Below, piece after piece: positions 26,276 to 34,681 of a stretch of DNA of 48,836 nucleotides (the first letter of the stretch is position 1; every line of letters starts with the position of its first letter). A program made the position numbers and the translations under genes. Below the pieces are notes generated by a model that did not search any database, was not told the DNA's origin, and saw only the letters and a program-made list of their open reading frames with translations. Origin of the DNA: Fibrobacter sp. (GTDB lineage Bacteria; Fibrobacterota; Fibrobacteria; Fibrobacterales; Fibrobacteraceae); contig JAFZOV010000125.1 in the NCBI GenBank assembly GCA_017550445.1, forward strand, positions 1 to 48,836. The letters run 5' to 3'.

Positions 26276-26307
26276 ACAAAATGCGCCTGACACAAAATGT
26301 CAAGCGC
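26270..26307 (-). terminator. Terminator-like hairpin after the Ig-like surface protein
   Basis: On the minus strand GCGCTTGACA pairs with TGTCAGGCGC around TTTTG (10 bp, one G-U), followed by the imperfect T-rich tail ATTTTGTTATATT. Confidence 0.6.
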
Positions 26308-26329
26308 ATACAAATGCTCAAAAAAGCAC

Positions 26330-28345
26330 TTATTTCACTAGAATCTTTGCTGTACGGGCAAAGCGGTTACTTTCAACACGAACTATGTAGTTGCCCTTCT
26401 TCAAGTGAGCAAGTCTAAAGCTCTGAGAAGTCGTTGCCGATTCAGTGAAAGTTTCTACCACATGGCCCATCAAATCGAACACCTGCACGCGAACCATCGC
26501 TGGTTTCGACAACACCACCGTCAGTTCGTTATTGGCGTAACCAAAATCGAAGCTCGGCTTAGCAGCCACGATAGCCGTAGTTTGTTCACTGCTAGAAGAC
26601 TTCGGTTCTTCGGTTGTCGAAGAACTGCTTTCGGCAGATGAACTACTTTCCGGCTTAACCACTTCGGAACTGGAGCTTGCGGCTTCCGAACTAGAAGACG
26701 CAACCTTTTCGGAACTAGAAGATTCTTCTACGGAAGAGGAACTTGCGACACTGCTAGAAGACTTAGCCGAGCTAGACGATTTCGCAGAACTAGACGAAGC
26801 CACGGAAGAACTGCTCTGTCCTTTAGCAACGACATTCACCTTGCCAGTCACGGTCATTGTTTCACCATAAAAATCCGTCAAGTCAAACGAATAAGTATAT
26901 TCATGAGTAGCCGATTTAGAATTCACAGCACCAGAAATCGTAACTAGCTTCTTTTCCTTATCTTGCACAACTTCCAAATCAGCGGGGATACCCTTACCAT
27001 CAATTTTTTTCACATGATTGTACTGATAAACTATCGGAACAATTTCCTGACCGGCAACAACCGTTTGATTATCGCTACCTTCGACAAGCTCAAATGTCAT
27101 AGTCCCAGGTATGACTTCAATCGTTGCCTTGGCGCTCGCATTGTTATCGACACCAGTGACTGAAAGTACAACATCATACTGTCCCCTAGCACTTTCTTCA
27201 ACCAACCCAACAATAGTCGCCGTATTACCATTTTTTCTAAGCTCATAACCACCCGGGAAATTCGTAATTTTAGGATCAGAGCCATTTTCAATCTGGAAGA
27301 CAATCGGCTTAATAGAATCGCCCACGTTCAATGTCTGCGATGCGTTTTCAGTTACAGAAACCTTCGTTACAATAGGCTTATGAGTCACTTCAACCGACGC
27401 AAAAGCGGTATCTCTGTTATTTTCGCCTACTGCGATAATCTTTATTGAGTAGTGCCCATCCTGCAAATTTTCATTGACGGTTCCACTCATGGTCAACTTA
27501 TTGCCTTCCACACTATACTTAAACGCACCTTTTAAAGATCCTTCACTTGTATTAAAAGCACTTAGGTTTTCGTCGAGAGGAACATTTGCAAACTGGAACA
27601 CAACCGGTTTGATTTCATTGCCTGCCACAACCTTCTGCAATTCGTTTTCAACAACTTTTATTGAAGTAGGAGGTTCGCTACCATTCACAGTAATCGTTCC
27701 CGTCTTGGTAATTTTAGCGCCTAGATCATTCGTAACAGTGACTTCGTATTCGTAATCACCGGGCTTTTCGTCAGCATCTACAGTACCGATAATCATGATT
27801 CTTTGGCCATTTTCATCTTTTCTATGATCAAGTCCTGACGGGAGTCCACTCACGCTATAATTTTTTATACCCTCATAATCAAAAACGATTGCCGTAATAG
27901 AATTGCCGGGATTGACTTTCTGGTTCAATTCTCCGCTACCATCAAACCATTCTAGAGAGAACCGTTTCACATGAAATATTAGTTCTGTCTTGGCTAATTT
28001 GCCTTCATTGTCTTTGACGACGATAAACGCACTGTAAGTACCGGCGACAATATCACTTCTCATCTGTCCAGAAATTGTACAAGCAGGGCCTTTAGTCCAT
28101 GTTTTCGACAAGCCAAAATTTTCATAAAATTCAGTCGACGAATATTCCGGTACATCATTCTCGCCAAAGCCAGTATTTTCATATACGATTTTAACCGGTT
28201 CAATGTCGTCGCCTGCAAATACGGTCTGTTCAAGTTTGCCTTTCGCAACAATTTGCGTAATCTTTTGCGAGGCCGGATACGATTCGGCCACTGCAGCGGT
28301 CGCCGCAAAGAACAAGGCAAAAGCCAAAGAAATCAGTTTTTTCAT
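26330..28345 (-). CDS. Secreted surface protein: Ig-like repeats, Ser linker, sorting-type C-terminus (671 aa)
   Basis: MKKLISLAFALFFAATAAVA is a signal peptide. About five modules of 90-100 residues follow, each opening with a phrase like QTVVAGQEIVPIVYQYNHV or QTLNVGDSIKPIVFQIENG and ending in a beta-strand such as TKTGTITVNG; these look like Ig-like or cadherin-like domains. A Ser-rich linker (SSSSVASSSSAKSSSS and similar) spans bases about 26595-26818. The last 75 residues (DLMGHVVETF ... LKKGNYIVRVES ... TAKILVK) resemble a type IX secretion C-terminal sorting domain. AAGGAG lies seven bases before the ATG at 28345. No catalytic domain is visible, so it may be an adhesin or binding protein. 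The function is inferred. Confidence 0.82.
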   Translation of the reverse strand: MKKLISLAFALFFAATAAVAESYPASQKITQIVAKGKLEQTVFAGDDIEPVKIVYENTGFGENDVPEYSSTEFYENFGLSKTWTKGPACTISGQMRSDIVAGTYSAFIVVKDNEGKLAKTELIFHVKRFSLEWFDGSGELNQKVNPGNSITAIVFDYEGIKNYSVSGLPSGLDHRKDENGQRIMIIGTVDADEKPGDYEYEVTVTNDLGAKITKTGTITVNGSEPPTSIKVVENELQKVVAGNEIKPVVFQFANVPLDENLSAFNTSEGSLKGAFKYSVEGNKLTMSGTVNENLQDGHYSIKIIAVGENNRDTAFASVEVTHKPIVTKVSVTENASQTLNVGDSIKPIVFQIENGSDPKITNFPGGYELRKNGNTATIVGLVEESARGQYDVVLSVTGVDNNASAKATIEVIPGTMTFELVEGSDNQTVVAGQEIVPIVYQYNHVKKIDGKGIPADLEVVQDKEKKLVTISGAVNSKSATHEYTYSFDLTDFYGETMTVTGKVNVVAKGQSSSSVASSSSAKSSSSAKSSSSVASSSSVEESSSSEKVASSSSEAASSSSEVVKPESSSSAESSSSTTEEPKSSSSEQTTAIVAAKPSFDFGYANNELTVVLSKPAMVRVQVFDLMGHVVETFTESATTSQSFRLAHLKKGNYIVRVESNRFARTAKILVK

Positions 28346-28375
28346 GAAATTCTCCTTCATAAATTCAATTCACCC

Positions 28376-28383
28376 CAAAGATA
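28376..28383 (-). promoter_or_regulatory. -10 element of the Ig-like surface protein (TATCTTTG)
   Basis: Minus-strand TATCTTTG, a perfect TAnnTTTG, 30 bases before the ATG, with a normal leader and Shine-Dalgarno. Confidence 0.5.
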
Positions 28384-28420
28384 CATATTTTTGGGGAGCG
28401 ATTGAACTCTGTCGGACTAT

Positions 28421-28513
28421 TTCAAAACCATATATTGCGTTTTTGCATTGCCGCGCTTGACCATGTAAACGCCGCGGCCTAGGCCTGCGTTTGTCAAGGG
28501 CTTTGGCCCTCTT
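28421..28513 (-). pseudogene. Remnant of a sorted surface-protein C-terminus
   Basis: In the minus-strand frame closing with TAG at 28421-28423 the sequence reads GPKPLTNAGLGRGVYMVKRG and then NAKTQYMVLK and stop. The 'G.YMVKRG ... MVLK stop' pattern is what I expect at the end of Fibrobacter-type secreted proteins, compare GNYIVRVES...AKILVK in the neighbour. Upstream the frame hits TAA at once and runs into the end of the helicase gene, so only about 30 codons survive. It is probably a deletion scar. Chance coding resemblance cannot be excluded. Confidence 0.5.
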
Positions 28514-28528
28514 TGTGTTTAAATTTTT

Positions 28529-30826
28529 CTAGACTCGCGTTAAAGGAAAGTCGAACTGGATCGAGCGCGGTGTCGCAAATTTTTCAAAGGCGACTTCGTA
28601 GCAGAAATTCTTTTCGTCTACGGCTTTCACAATTCCTGCGCCAAAGATTTTATGCACTACGCGGTCGCCCACGGCGAACTCAGCCGAAGGCGCTTTCTTT
28701 ACGAGCCCAAGGCTTTCGTCGCTTAAAAATTCGCGGTCACGATCGATGTTTGCAATGTAGGCTTTGGCCGCTTCGAGAAAATCTTCTGAAATGCCGCGGG
28801 CAACATCTAAGCCGCCCATATCCATTTCTAGCAAGAATCTGGAGGGGTAACGGGTTCCGCTTTCGCCTGCCACGCCGTCTTCGGCATCGCTTAAACAAAG
28901 TACGTTTTCGGCGCGGGTAAAGGCCACATAGGCCAGGCGGCGTTCTTCTTCCAACTGAATCTTGTTCTGCACGCGCTTGACTGGGAAAAAGCCTTCGTTC
29001 AAGCCGCACACGAATACGTAGGGGAATTCCAAACCCTTCGCATTGTGAATCGTCATGAGCTGCACGCGGTCTTTTTCTTCGGTGTCTTCGTCGGTGTTCG
29101 TGAACAGCACGATGTTCTGCAAGTATTCGTCCAGCGAGGCATCTTCTTCGTAGTAATTCTCAAATTCCAGAATACCTTGCTTCAGTTCCGCCAAGTTGTC
29201 TAGGCGGTCTTCGTCACCATCCAGGCGCAACATTTCTTCGTACTTGGTTTCGCGCAGGATTTTTGCAAGGACTTCGGAGACACTCATGTCCTTGTAGCGG
29301 GAACGGTACTTTTCAATCAGCTTCACGTATTCCACCACATTGCTACGGGCCAAGAACCCCTTGCAGTCAAAATCGATTTTTTGATTTTCATTTCCGACTG
29401 ACGAAAGTTCCGCCTGGGACGAAACATCGGCGGCCACATTATTCAAAAAGCCCGCCTCCGAAACGATTTCAAGCAGCGCCTCGTAAAGGCCCACACCTCG
29501 CGCATCGGCAAAGGCCTGCAATGTCGCAATCTTGCGGGGACCAAACTGGCGCTTGGGTGTATTCACCGTACGCATGAACGACAAATCGTCGGCGTACACC
29601 AGCATTCGCAAATAGCAAATGACATCCTTGATTTCTTTGCGCTGGTAAAATCCGACACCGCTATAAACCTTGTAAGGGATGTTTTCGGCCATCAAGGCTT
29701 CTTCTACAGAACGAGATTGCGAGTGCATGCGGTAAAGTACCGCGATATCCTTGTAATGCACTCCCGTATTCTGCACGGCATTCTGGATTTGTTCCACAAT
29801 CCAGCGGGCTTCTTCACGGGTATTCTTGGCGTGGTAAAAGACGGGCGTCTTGCCGCCAGCACGCTTTGGCCTTAAGACTTTTTCGATTCGGAACTTGTTG
29901 TTCTTGATGACTGCATCGGGCACCTTCAAGATGCTTGGCGTCGAACGGTAATTGTTCTGCAGCAAAATCGTCTTCGTATTTTCGTGAGTCTTGTCGAATT
30001 CCAGAATGCGGTTGACATCAGCGCCGCGCCAGCCGTAAATGGTCTGGTCCGGGTCGCCCACCACAAAAAGATTCTTGTGGTAGCTGGCAAGCAGATCCGC
30101 CAGCTGGTATTGCTGGCCGTCGATGTCCTGGTATTCATCGACCATGATGTACATCATGCGCTTGCGCCACTTGTCGAGCTGTTCCGGGAAGTTTTCGAGG
30201 ATGTACAGCGTCGAAAGAATTAGGTCGTCAAAGTCCAGCGCGTAATTCTTTTTCTGCTCGTAAAGGTAGCGGTAATAAACCCGCATCCACTTGTCATCGG
30301 CAGCTTCCGAAAGGGCGAGCAAATGATCCTTAGAAGTCATGCCTTCCGAGGGCAGTTCCGCAAAAAGCGAGACGTAATTGATGTCAGCCGCCTTACGGCC
30401 CCCGATATAGTCAATCACGCTGCTGATTTTCAAATCCTTAAGGGAGTAGCCTAAATCCGCATAAGCCTTGTGCAAAAGGGATTTCTGGTCATCCTCATCC
30501 AGAATCATGAATTCCTTCGGGTAATTCAGCACATGGATTTCTTCGCGCAAGAAGCGAACGCAAAAGCCGTGGAACGTAGAAACGTAGCCGCTATCGTCGC
30601 CGCCCAACACCGTGCGAATGCGCTTTTTCATTTCGTTCGCGGCCTTGTTGGTAAACGTGACGCAAAGGATGTTCGACGGCGAAATGCCCATCTCTTTCAC
30701 CAGATACAGGTAACGTTGCGTCAGAGTCCTAGTCTTGCCGGAACCCGCGCCCGCCACCACGCGCACATAACCCTCGGTGGTTTCCACCGCTTGCCTTTGC
30801 TCCAAATCCATATTTTCTAGGGCCAT
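28529..30826 (-). CDS. pcrA: UvrD/PcrA-type 3'-5' DNA helicase (765 aa)
   Basis: Superfamily 1 helicase for DNA repair and replication restart. Motif Q (DLEQRQAV) and Walker A (AGAGSGKTRTL) are at the N-terminus. Motif II is VDEYQDIDGQQYQLA, motif III is VVGDPDQTIYGWRGAD, motif IV is LLQNNYRSTPSIL, motif V is MTIHNAKGLEFPYVFVCGL and motif VI is LAYVAFTRAENVL. The C-terminal Tudor-like tail (VGDRVVHKIFGAGIVKAVDE) is typical of PcrA and couples it to RNA polymerase in other bacteria. I chose the ATG at 30826, five bases after GTGAGG, over a GTG two codons upstream. Confidence 0.93.
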   Translation of the reverse strand: MALENMDLEQRQAVETTEGYVRVVAGAGSGKTRTLTQRYLYLVKEMGISPSNILCVTFTNKAANEMKKRIRTVLGGDDSGYVSTFHGFCVRFLREEIHVLNYPKEFMILDEDDQKSLLHKAYADLGYSLKDLKISSVIDYIGGRKAADINYVSLFAELPSEGMTSKDHLLALSEAADDKWMRVYYRYLYEQKKNYALDFDDLILSTLYILENFPEQLDKWRKRMMYIMVDEYQDIDGQQYQLADLLASYHKNLFVVGDPDQTIYGWRGADVNRILEFDKTHENTKTILLQNNYRSTPSILKVPDAVIKNNKFRIEKVLRPKRAGGKTPVFYHAKNTREEARWIVEQIQNAVQNTGVHYKDIAVLYRMHSQSRSVEEALMAENIPYKVYSGVGFYQRKEIKDVICYLRMLVYADDLSFMRTVNTPKRQFGPRKIATLQAFADARGVGLYEALLEIVSEAGFLNNVAADVSSQAELSSVGNENQKIDFDCKGFLARSNVVEYVKLIEKYRSRYKDMSVSEVLAKILRETKYEEMLRLDGDEDRLDNLAELKQGILEFENYYEEDASLDEYLQNIVLFTNTDEDTEEKDRVQLMTIHNAKGLEFPYVFVCGLNEGFFPVKRVQNKIQLEEERRLAYVAFTRAENVLCLSDAEDGVAGESGTRYPSRFLLEMDMGGLDVARGISEDFLEAAKAYIANIDRDREFLSDESLGLVKKAPSAEFAVGDRVVHKIFGAGIVKAVDEKNFCYEVAFEKFATPRSIQFDFPLTRV

Positions 30827-30977
30827 GTGCACCTCACAAACTTCAAAAAATAGTGAACATTTGTTTTACTGCACAAAAATATAGTAACCAATCATGACTC
30901 TGTCGAGCCAGACCGTACTTTGGTGGCGAAAATAACCTAGATTACTTCACCTTGTATGACAAGAATCGTGACAATTC

Positions 30978-32558
30978 CTACGGGGTTTCATCCATCACGC
31001 AACGGATAGAATAGGCAGCCCTGAAACCTGCATCTTGCAATGTCCAAGCATACGGCTGTCCGCTTACAAAATACATGATGTAGACACCATCGCCTTTAGT
31101 ACGCTGTGCGGTCCAGAAATAAGCGCCGGTATTCTCACTTACATATTTAGAATCATGTCCCTGCCTCATGCCTGCAGGACGTACCGAAAATCCAAAGGCA
31201 TCGATCCCAACGTCATAACCTTCCCATTCATTAACAGTCTTCAAATTTAACGCCGTCTCCATATGGGGACCTGCAGTTTCCATCAAGTCATCCATATCCT
31301 CATAGCTAGGCAAATGCCAATTTTCCGGACAGACACCTCGAACATTCTCGCTTGGTTCACACTTCGTGTTATAGCCGCACCCCAAACTACTAGAAGAGAA
31401 ACGTCCAACACTATCCCACGCCCCACTAATGGAATAGAGTCTGCCCCACTTTTCACAATAGCTCAGATCATTATTAAAGCAGTAGCTCGATGAGTCTTCC
31501 CCACGGTCGTCTGCCATTTGCTGGATGTATCTGTAATTCAAATTTTCGGCCATCCACCAACGACTTCCAATTTTTACCGTCTTGTAAGTTTGTCCGTCAC
31601 GTTCATCCGTCAAGGAGCCATATTCACAGTTTTCACAACCGATCTTAAGTTCTTCGCTAACGGCAGAACCTTTGTTTCTAAGGCAGCGCACAGAACGCAG
31701 ATCCCCTTCCTTTTTACCTCTTGCATCGAGCTCGACCTTGCCATTGGAGTTACGGAACGAGACGTTTCTCATATATTCAGCATTGAGTTCCAAAGTCGTC
31801 CAGAAGTAGGTTGCTACACCTACAGCCGAAACCTCATTGTTATAGGCTGTATAGCCTGCCGGAAGCACTGTGAAACCATATTGATCAGTTCCGTTGCCAG
31901 GCCTTTCTATATGCTCTCCCGTTTTAGTGTCATACCCTTCATAATCGTCCCAATATTTGATAGATTTCAAATTTTTGCCGGCAGTATCAACGCCACCCAC
32001 CGAAGCAACCAATATGGCAAAATCCAACGAATCGGGCAAGCGCCAACCGTCCGGGCAAATATTGACTGCTTCGTTCCAATAATAGAGTCGTCCATACCTG
32101 TTGCAATATGAGGACTGGTCTTTATAGCATGTTCCTATGGAATCCTTCGTTTCAGCCGACTTGGGAGCCGCGTATCTCATATTCTGCGTCATCCAAACTT
32201 GCTTACCGATTTTTACGGTCCTATACGTTTGGCCATCACGGGCATCCACCACAAAGCCATATTCGCAATTGTCTTCGCGATCGGTCTTGCAAGGCGGCAA
32301 AGCAGACACTCGGGCAACGGAGCTGCTAGAAACAGTTCCATCACCAGCCACATCGGATTCGCTGGACGAGCCACCTTCCGCCACTCCATTCTGGGATTCA
32401 GACGAATCAACCGGTTCACCCTGAACAAACAAAGAACTGCTCAGGCTTTCCGTTTCGTCATCGTTTGCCGACGAGGAATCGCCACAAGAAAAAAGGAGCG
32501 CCACGTTGCATGCAAGCAACGCATTCAGTGCGAGCTTTTGAACAAATAAATATTTCAC
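30978..32558 (-). CDS. Lipoprotein with two Fibrobacter major paralogous domains (526 aa)
   Basis: The N-terminus MKYLFVQKLALNALLACNVA leads to a lipobox ending LLFSC (Cys25; a second possible one, LLAC, is at Cys17). A Ser/Asp/Glu-rich linker runs to about residue 90. Two copies of the domain known as TIGR02145 follow (about 95-300 and 305-526). Each opens DARDGQTYRTVKIGKQVWM or DERDGQTYKTVKIGSRWWMA, passes YCNRYGRLYYWNEA or YCEKWGRLYS, then CPDGWRLPDSLDF or CPENWHLPSYEDM, and ends in FWT with a final RCL/RCV Cys. The family is expanded in Fibrobacter and its function is unknown. The GTG at 32558 follows TAGGTGG by five bases. Confidence 0.88.
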   Translation of the reverse strand: MKYLFVQKLALNALLACNVALLFSCGDSSSANDDETESLSSSLFVQGEPVDSSESQNGVAEGGSSSESDVAGDGTVSSSSVARVSALPPCKTDREDNCEYGFVVDARDGQTYRTVKIGKQVWMTQNMRYAAPKSAETKDSIGTCYKDQSSYCNRYGRLYYWNEAVNICPDGWRLPDSLDFAILVASVGGVDTAGKNLKSIKYWDDYEGYDTKTGEHIERPGNGTDQYGFTVLPAGYTAYNNEVSAVGVATYFWTTLELNAEYMRNVSFRNSNGKVELDARGKKEGDLRSVRCLRNKGSAVSEELKIGCENCEYGSLTDERDGQTYKTVKIGSRWWMAENLNYRYIQQMADDRGEDSSSYCFNNDLSYCEKWGRLYSISGAWDSVGRFSSSSLGCGYNTKCEPSENVRGVCPENWHLPSYEDMDDLMETAGPHMETALNLKTVNEWEGYDVGIDAFGFSVRPAGMRQGHDSKYVSENTGAYFWTAQRTKGDGVYIMYFVSGQPYAWTLQDAGFRAAYSIRCVMDETP

Positions 32559-32602
32559 AAATTCCACCTAATCCAGAATTTTGGACATTCGTTTTACAGG
32601 CG

Positions 32603-32610
32603 CAAATATA
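32603..32610 (-). promoter_or_regulatory. -10 element of the paralogous-domain lipoprotein (TATATTTG)
   Basis: Minus-strand TATATTTG about 44 bases before the GTG start, immediately after the small GTTCT-AAC-AGAAC hairpin at the end of the pectate lyase gene. Confidence 0.45.
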
Positions 32611-32627
32611 AAAAGTTCTGTTAGAAC
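32611..32627 (-). terminator. Small hairpin at the end of the pectate lyase gene
   Basis: GTTCT and AGAAC form a 5-bp stem with an AAC loop over the stop codon, followed on the minus strand by TTTTTATATTTG. Short for a terminator; it could equally be an operator beside the next promoter. Confidence 0.35.
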
Positions 32628-34228
32628 ATCACGCGATAGCGAATCAGTTTTTCATAGTGGCGGCCATTGAGGTCGCGATATCCATTCAAGTGATTGGGAC
32701 GTACCGGCATTTCATTGCCAACTCTCTTTTGCGGCATGATATGAGCTGTTCCAGAAGAAGACCCTGCGAAAGAGCTGCTCGAAAGTCCATATTCATAAGC
32801 GCCGAGGTCAGGAGCTTCGCCTGCAAATGGGAATCCTAAATCATCCCCCTTGTCGATGGCACGACTACCCTTCTTGAGTTTCAGGAAGTCTACGTTCGGC
32901 AAGCTGCCATCAACATTGCGGGGGCCAAGCATTCCAGGAATCTTCGAAAGGTCTTCGCCGGTCACGGTCATGCTCGGGTCATCGAGACTCACAAAGTCAT
33001 CTTCCGTCAAGTCCAAATCAAGATTCCAGGTGTTATTTTCGCCCGCCGGACAATCCACATAATGGTCGATATTCTGGCTCGAAATTTTCTCCCAGCACGT
33101 TCCGATTTGCGAAACCTTGTTCGGGAAGGCGATGTTGTTCTTGAGTACGTGCGCCTTGTCGCCCGTCAACGGGACCACTTCGGCAATGCGAGTCCGTTCA
33201 TCTTCAGCGTAAAGTGTCGACGCCATGGTGTAGGCTCGGTCTCCGTTATTGTAAGCAGTGTTGTTTGTCCAGGTGCTACCGACGCTAGTGTAGTTCGCAT
33301 AGAATCCGGAGGCCACGTTGTTCCAGGCGACGCAATTCCTGATAGTGTGTCGTCCCTTGTCATTTCGGCTGTATCCCATCTTGAACCCATTGCCATTCAC
33401 GTTAGGCGGTTTGCTTGTCCCGTAATGGATATAGCCGTTCCCCATGGCGTAACTGTTTTCTACGACTACGGGAAATTCCTGGGCAAGTACATCAAAGCCG
33501 TCGTCGCTGTTCCACCAGGCGCGGCATCCGTAGAACTTGGTGGTGTCGCCATCGAACTGATAATGCACGCCAAAACCGTCGGCATTCTCGCCATCGCCCT
33601 GGCGTCCTGTAGGGTCATAGTTGTCGTGGGAGTCGCAGTTCAAAAAGAGATGCCCACCGCCGCCCGATGCGCCATCGTGCACAAAGAATCCCGGGCCCGC
33701 ATTGTGGTGGCTTTCAATCTGCTCCAAGATGATGTGCTTGCTCACAAAGACAAAAACGCCGGAGTTTGAGTTGTGCACCATGGGAGTGTTGCGAACCTCG
33801 AAGCCCTTCAGGTGCAGGTATTTCGCCTCGACTACGATAGGCGATGTATACAGGATGCTGTCGATGGAGCCGTCATGGCTATATGCAATTCCAACCGGGA
33901 GATTGGTCGCATCAAAAATCGGACGCTCACCCGGATAGGCAAAGTAATGAATGCGGTTGTCGTCGCTTTCGCCGCTTGCCGTCAAATGGATGGCAGCAGT
34001 CATCTTGTATCTCGGGACATAGACGGTATCTTTCAGGTCGTAGATGCCGCCGCGGATCCAGACGGTATCACCCGCATGCACTACGGCATTCGCCTTGTTG
34101 AGCGTCGCGAAGGGCTTGTCCTTTGTACCCGCAGCACTGTCGCTTCCGTCGGTCGCCACGTAGTACACGGCACCGAACGCCTGTGCCGCCAAGGCAAGCG
34201 CAAACGCGAAAGTGAACCTCTTATCCAT
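32621..34228 (-). CDS. Secreted pectate lyase-like protein, PL9-type beta helix (535 aa)
   Basis: Likely cleaves polygalacturonate by beta-elimination outside the cell. The start MDKRFTFAFALALAAQAFGA is a signal peptide. YYVATDGSDSAAGTKDKPFATLNKAN, AGDTVWIRGGIY and YPGERPIFDATNLP are the entry to a right-handed parallel beta helix. The active region resembles family PL9: HDNYDPTGRQGDGENADGF, NSDDGFDVL and VNGNGFKMG, where Lys283 would be the catalytic base. A short Ser linker and a basic C-terminus (LNGYRDLNGRHYEKLIRYR) fit Fibrobacter secreted enzymes. GAGG lies six bases before the ATG. The PL9 assignment rests on motif memory. Confidence 0.82.
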   Translation of the reverse strand: MDKRFTFAFALALAAQAFGAVYYVATDGSDSAAGTKDKPFATLNKANAVVHAGDTVWIRGGIYDLKDTVYVPRYKMTAAIHLTASGESDDNRIHYFAYPGERPIFDATNLPVGIAYSHDGSIDSILYTSPIVVEAKYLHLKGFEVRNTPMVHNSNSGVFVFVSKHIILEQIESHHNAGPGFFVHDGASGGGGHLFLNCDSHDNYDPTGRQGDGENADGFGVHYQFDGDTTKFYGCRAWWNSDDGFDVLAQEFPVVVENSYAMGNGYIHYGTSKPPNVNGNGFKMGYSRNDKGRHTIRNCVAWNNVASGFYANYTSVGSTWTNNTAYNNGDRAYTMASTLYAEDERTRIAEVVPLTGDKAHVLKNNIAFPNKVSQIGTCWEKISSQNIDHYVDCPAGENNTWNLDLDLTEDDFVSLDDPSMTVTGEDLSKIPGMLGPRNVDGSLPNVDFLKLKKGSRAIDKGDDLGFPFAGEAPDLGAYEYGLSSSSFAGSSSGTAHIMPQKRVGNEMPVRPNHLNGYRDLNGRHYEKLIRYRVMF

Positions 34229-34249
34229 AAACACCTCAAGTATATGCTT

Positions 34250-34257
34250 GTAATATA
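34250..34257 (-). promoter_or_regulatory. -10 element of the pectate lyase gene (TATATTAC)
   Basis: Minus-strand TATATTAC about 21 bases before the ATG, followed by a leader with GAGG. Confidence 0.4.
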
Positions 34258-34291
34258 CTCTTTTTCGCAATGATTACTTGACATTTTTCCA

Positions 34292-34320
34292 CAAAAGGCT
34301 CTGTCAAGCCTTTTCGTATT
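34292..34320. terminator. Bidirectional terminator-like hairpin (AAAAGGCT/AGCCTTTT)
   Basis: AAAAGGCT-CTGTCA-AGCCTTTT is followed on the plus strand by CGTATTTTTT. On the minus strand it could stop read-through towards the pectate lyase gene. Its loop contains the repeated CTCTGTCAAG motif. Confidence 0.45.
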
Positions 34321-34681
34321 TTTTACCCTAAATTGCGTTTCCGCTGCAAGTTTTCTGCATTTTGACTGCAAAAATCACCTCGGCTCTGTCAAGTTATGCC
34401 GTATGGCTGCGAACCTGCTGCGATAGATGGATCGCCCAAAACAGCCAAAAAACAGTGTTCAGGACGCCGAAAAACAGCTTCCGGGGGACTTACGAAATGA
34501 AAAAACTTTGCTATACCGGAATATATGTATGAATTGACTTGACAGAGCCAACCTAGGAAGCTAGTCAGGCCCTTTTGTATCGCTGAAGTCATGCTTCGGC
34601 TGTCAAAATGAAAATTCTTGCACGAAAACTACGCCTCTAGAACTACTTCAAAATCATGTTTTTCACACTAACTAGATAAAT

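Larger units (their letters stand above)
34229..34681. other. 453-base intergenic region with hairpin and repeated CTTGACAGAGCC
   Basis: No convincing gene. It holds a TATATTAC element (34250-34257) for the pectate lyase, a terminator-like hairpin (34292-34320), three copies of CTTGACAGAGCC or its complement (34297-34308, 34382-34393, 34538-34549) and a further CTTGACA at 34278. A 67-codon minus-strand frame inside it has no ribosome site or recognisable content. Confidence 0.6.

Noticed and set aside
26595..26818. Microsatellite-like TCT/AGC-type repeat as a mobile or CRISPR-like element
   Set aside because: It is the coding sequence of the Ser-rich linker of the surface protein; the frame is intact and the repeat irregular.
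34389..34592. 67-codon minus-strand frame in the large intergenic region
   Set aside because: No ribosome site, no recognisable domain, and it spans two copies of repeated motifs.
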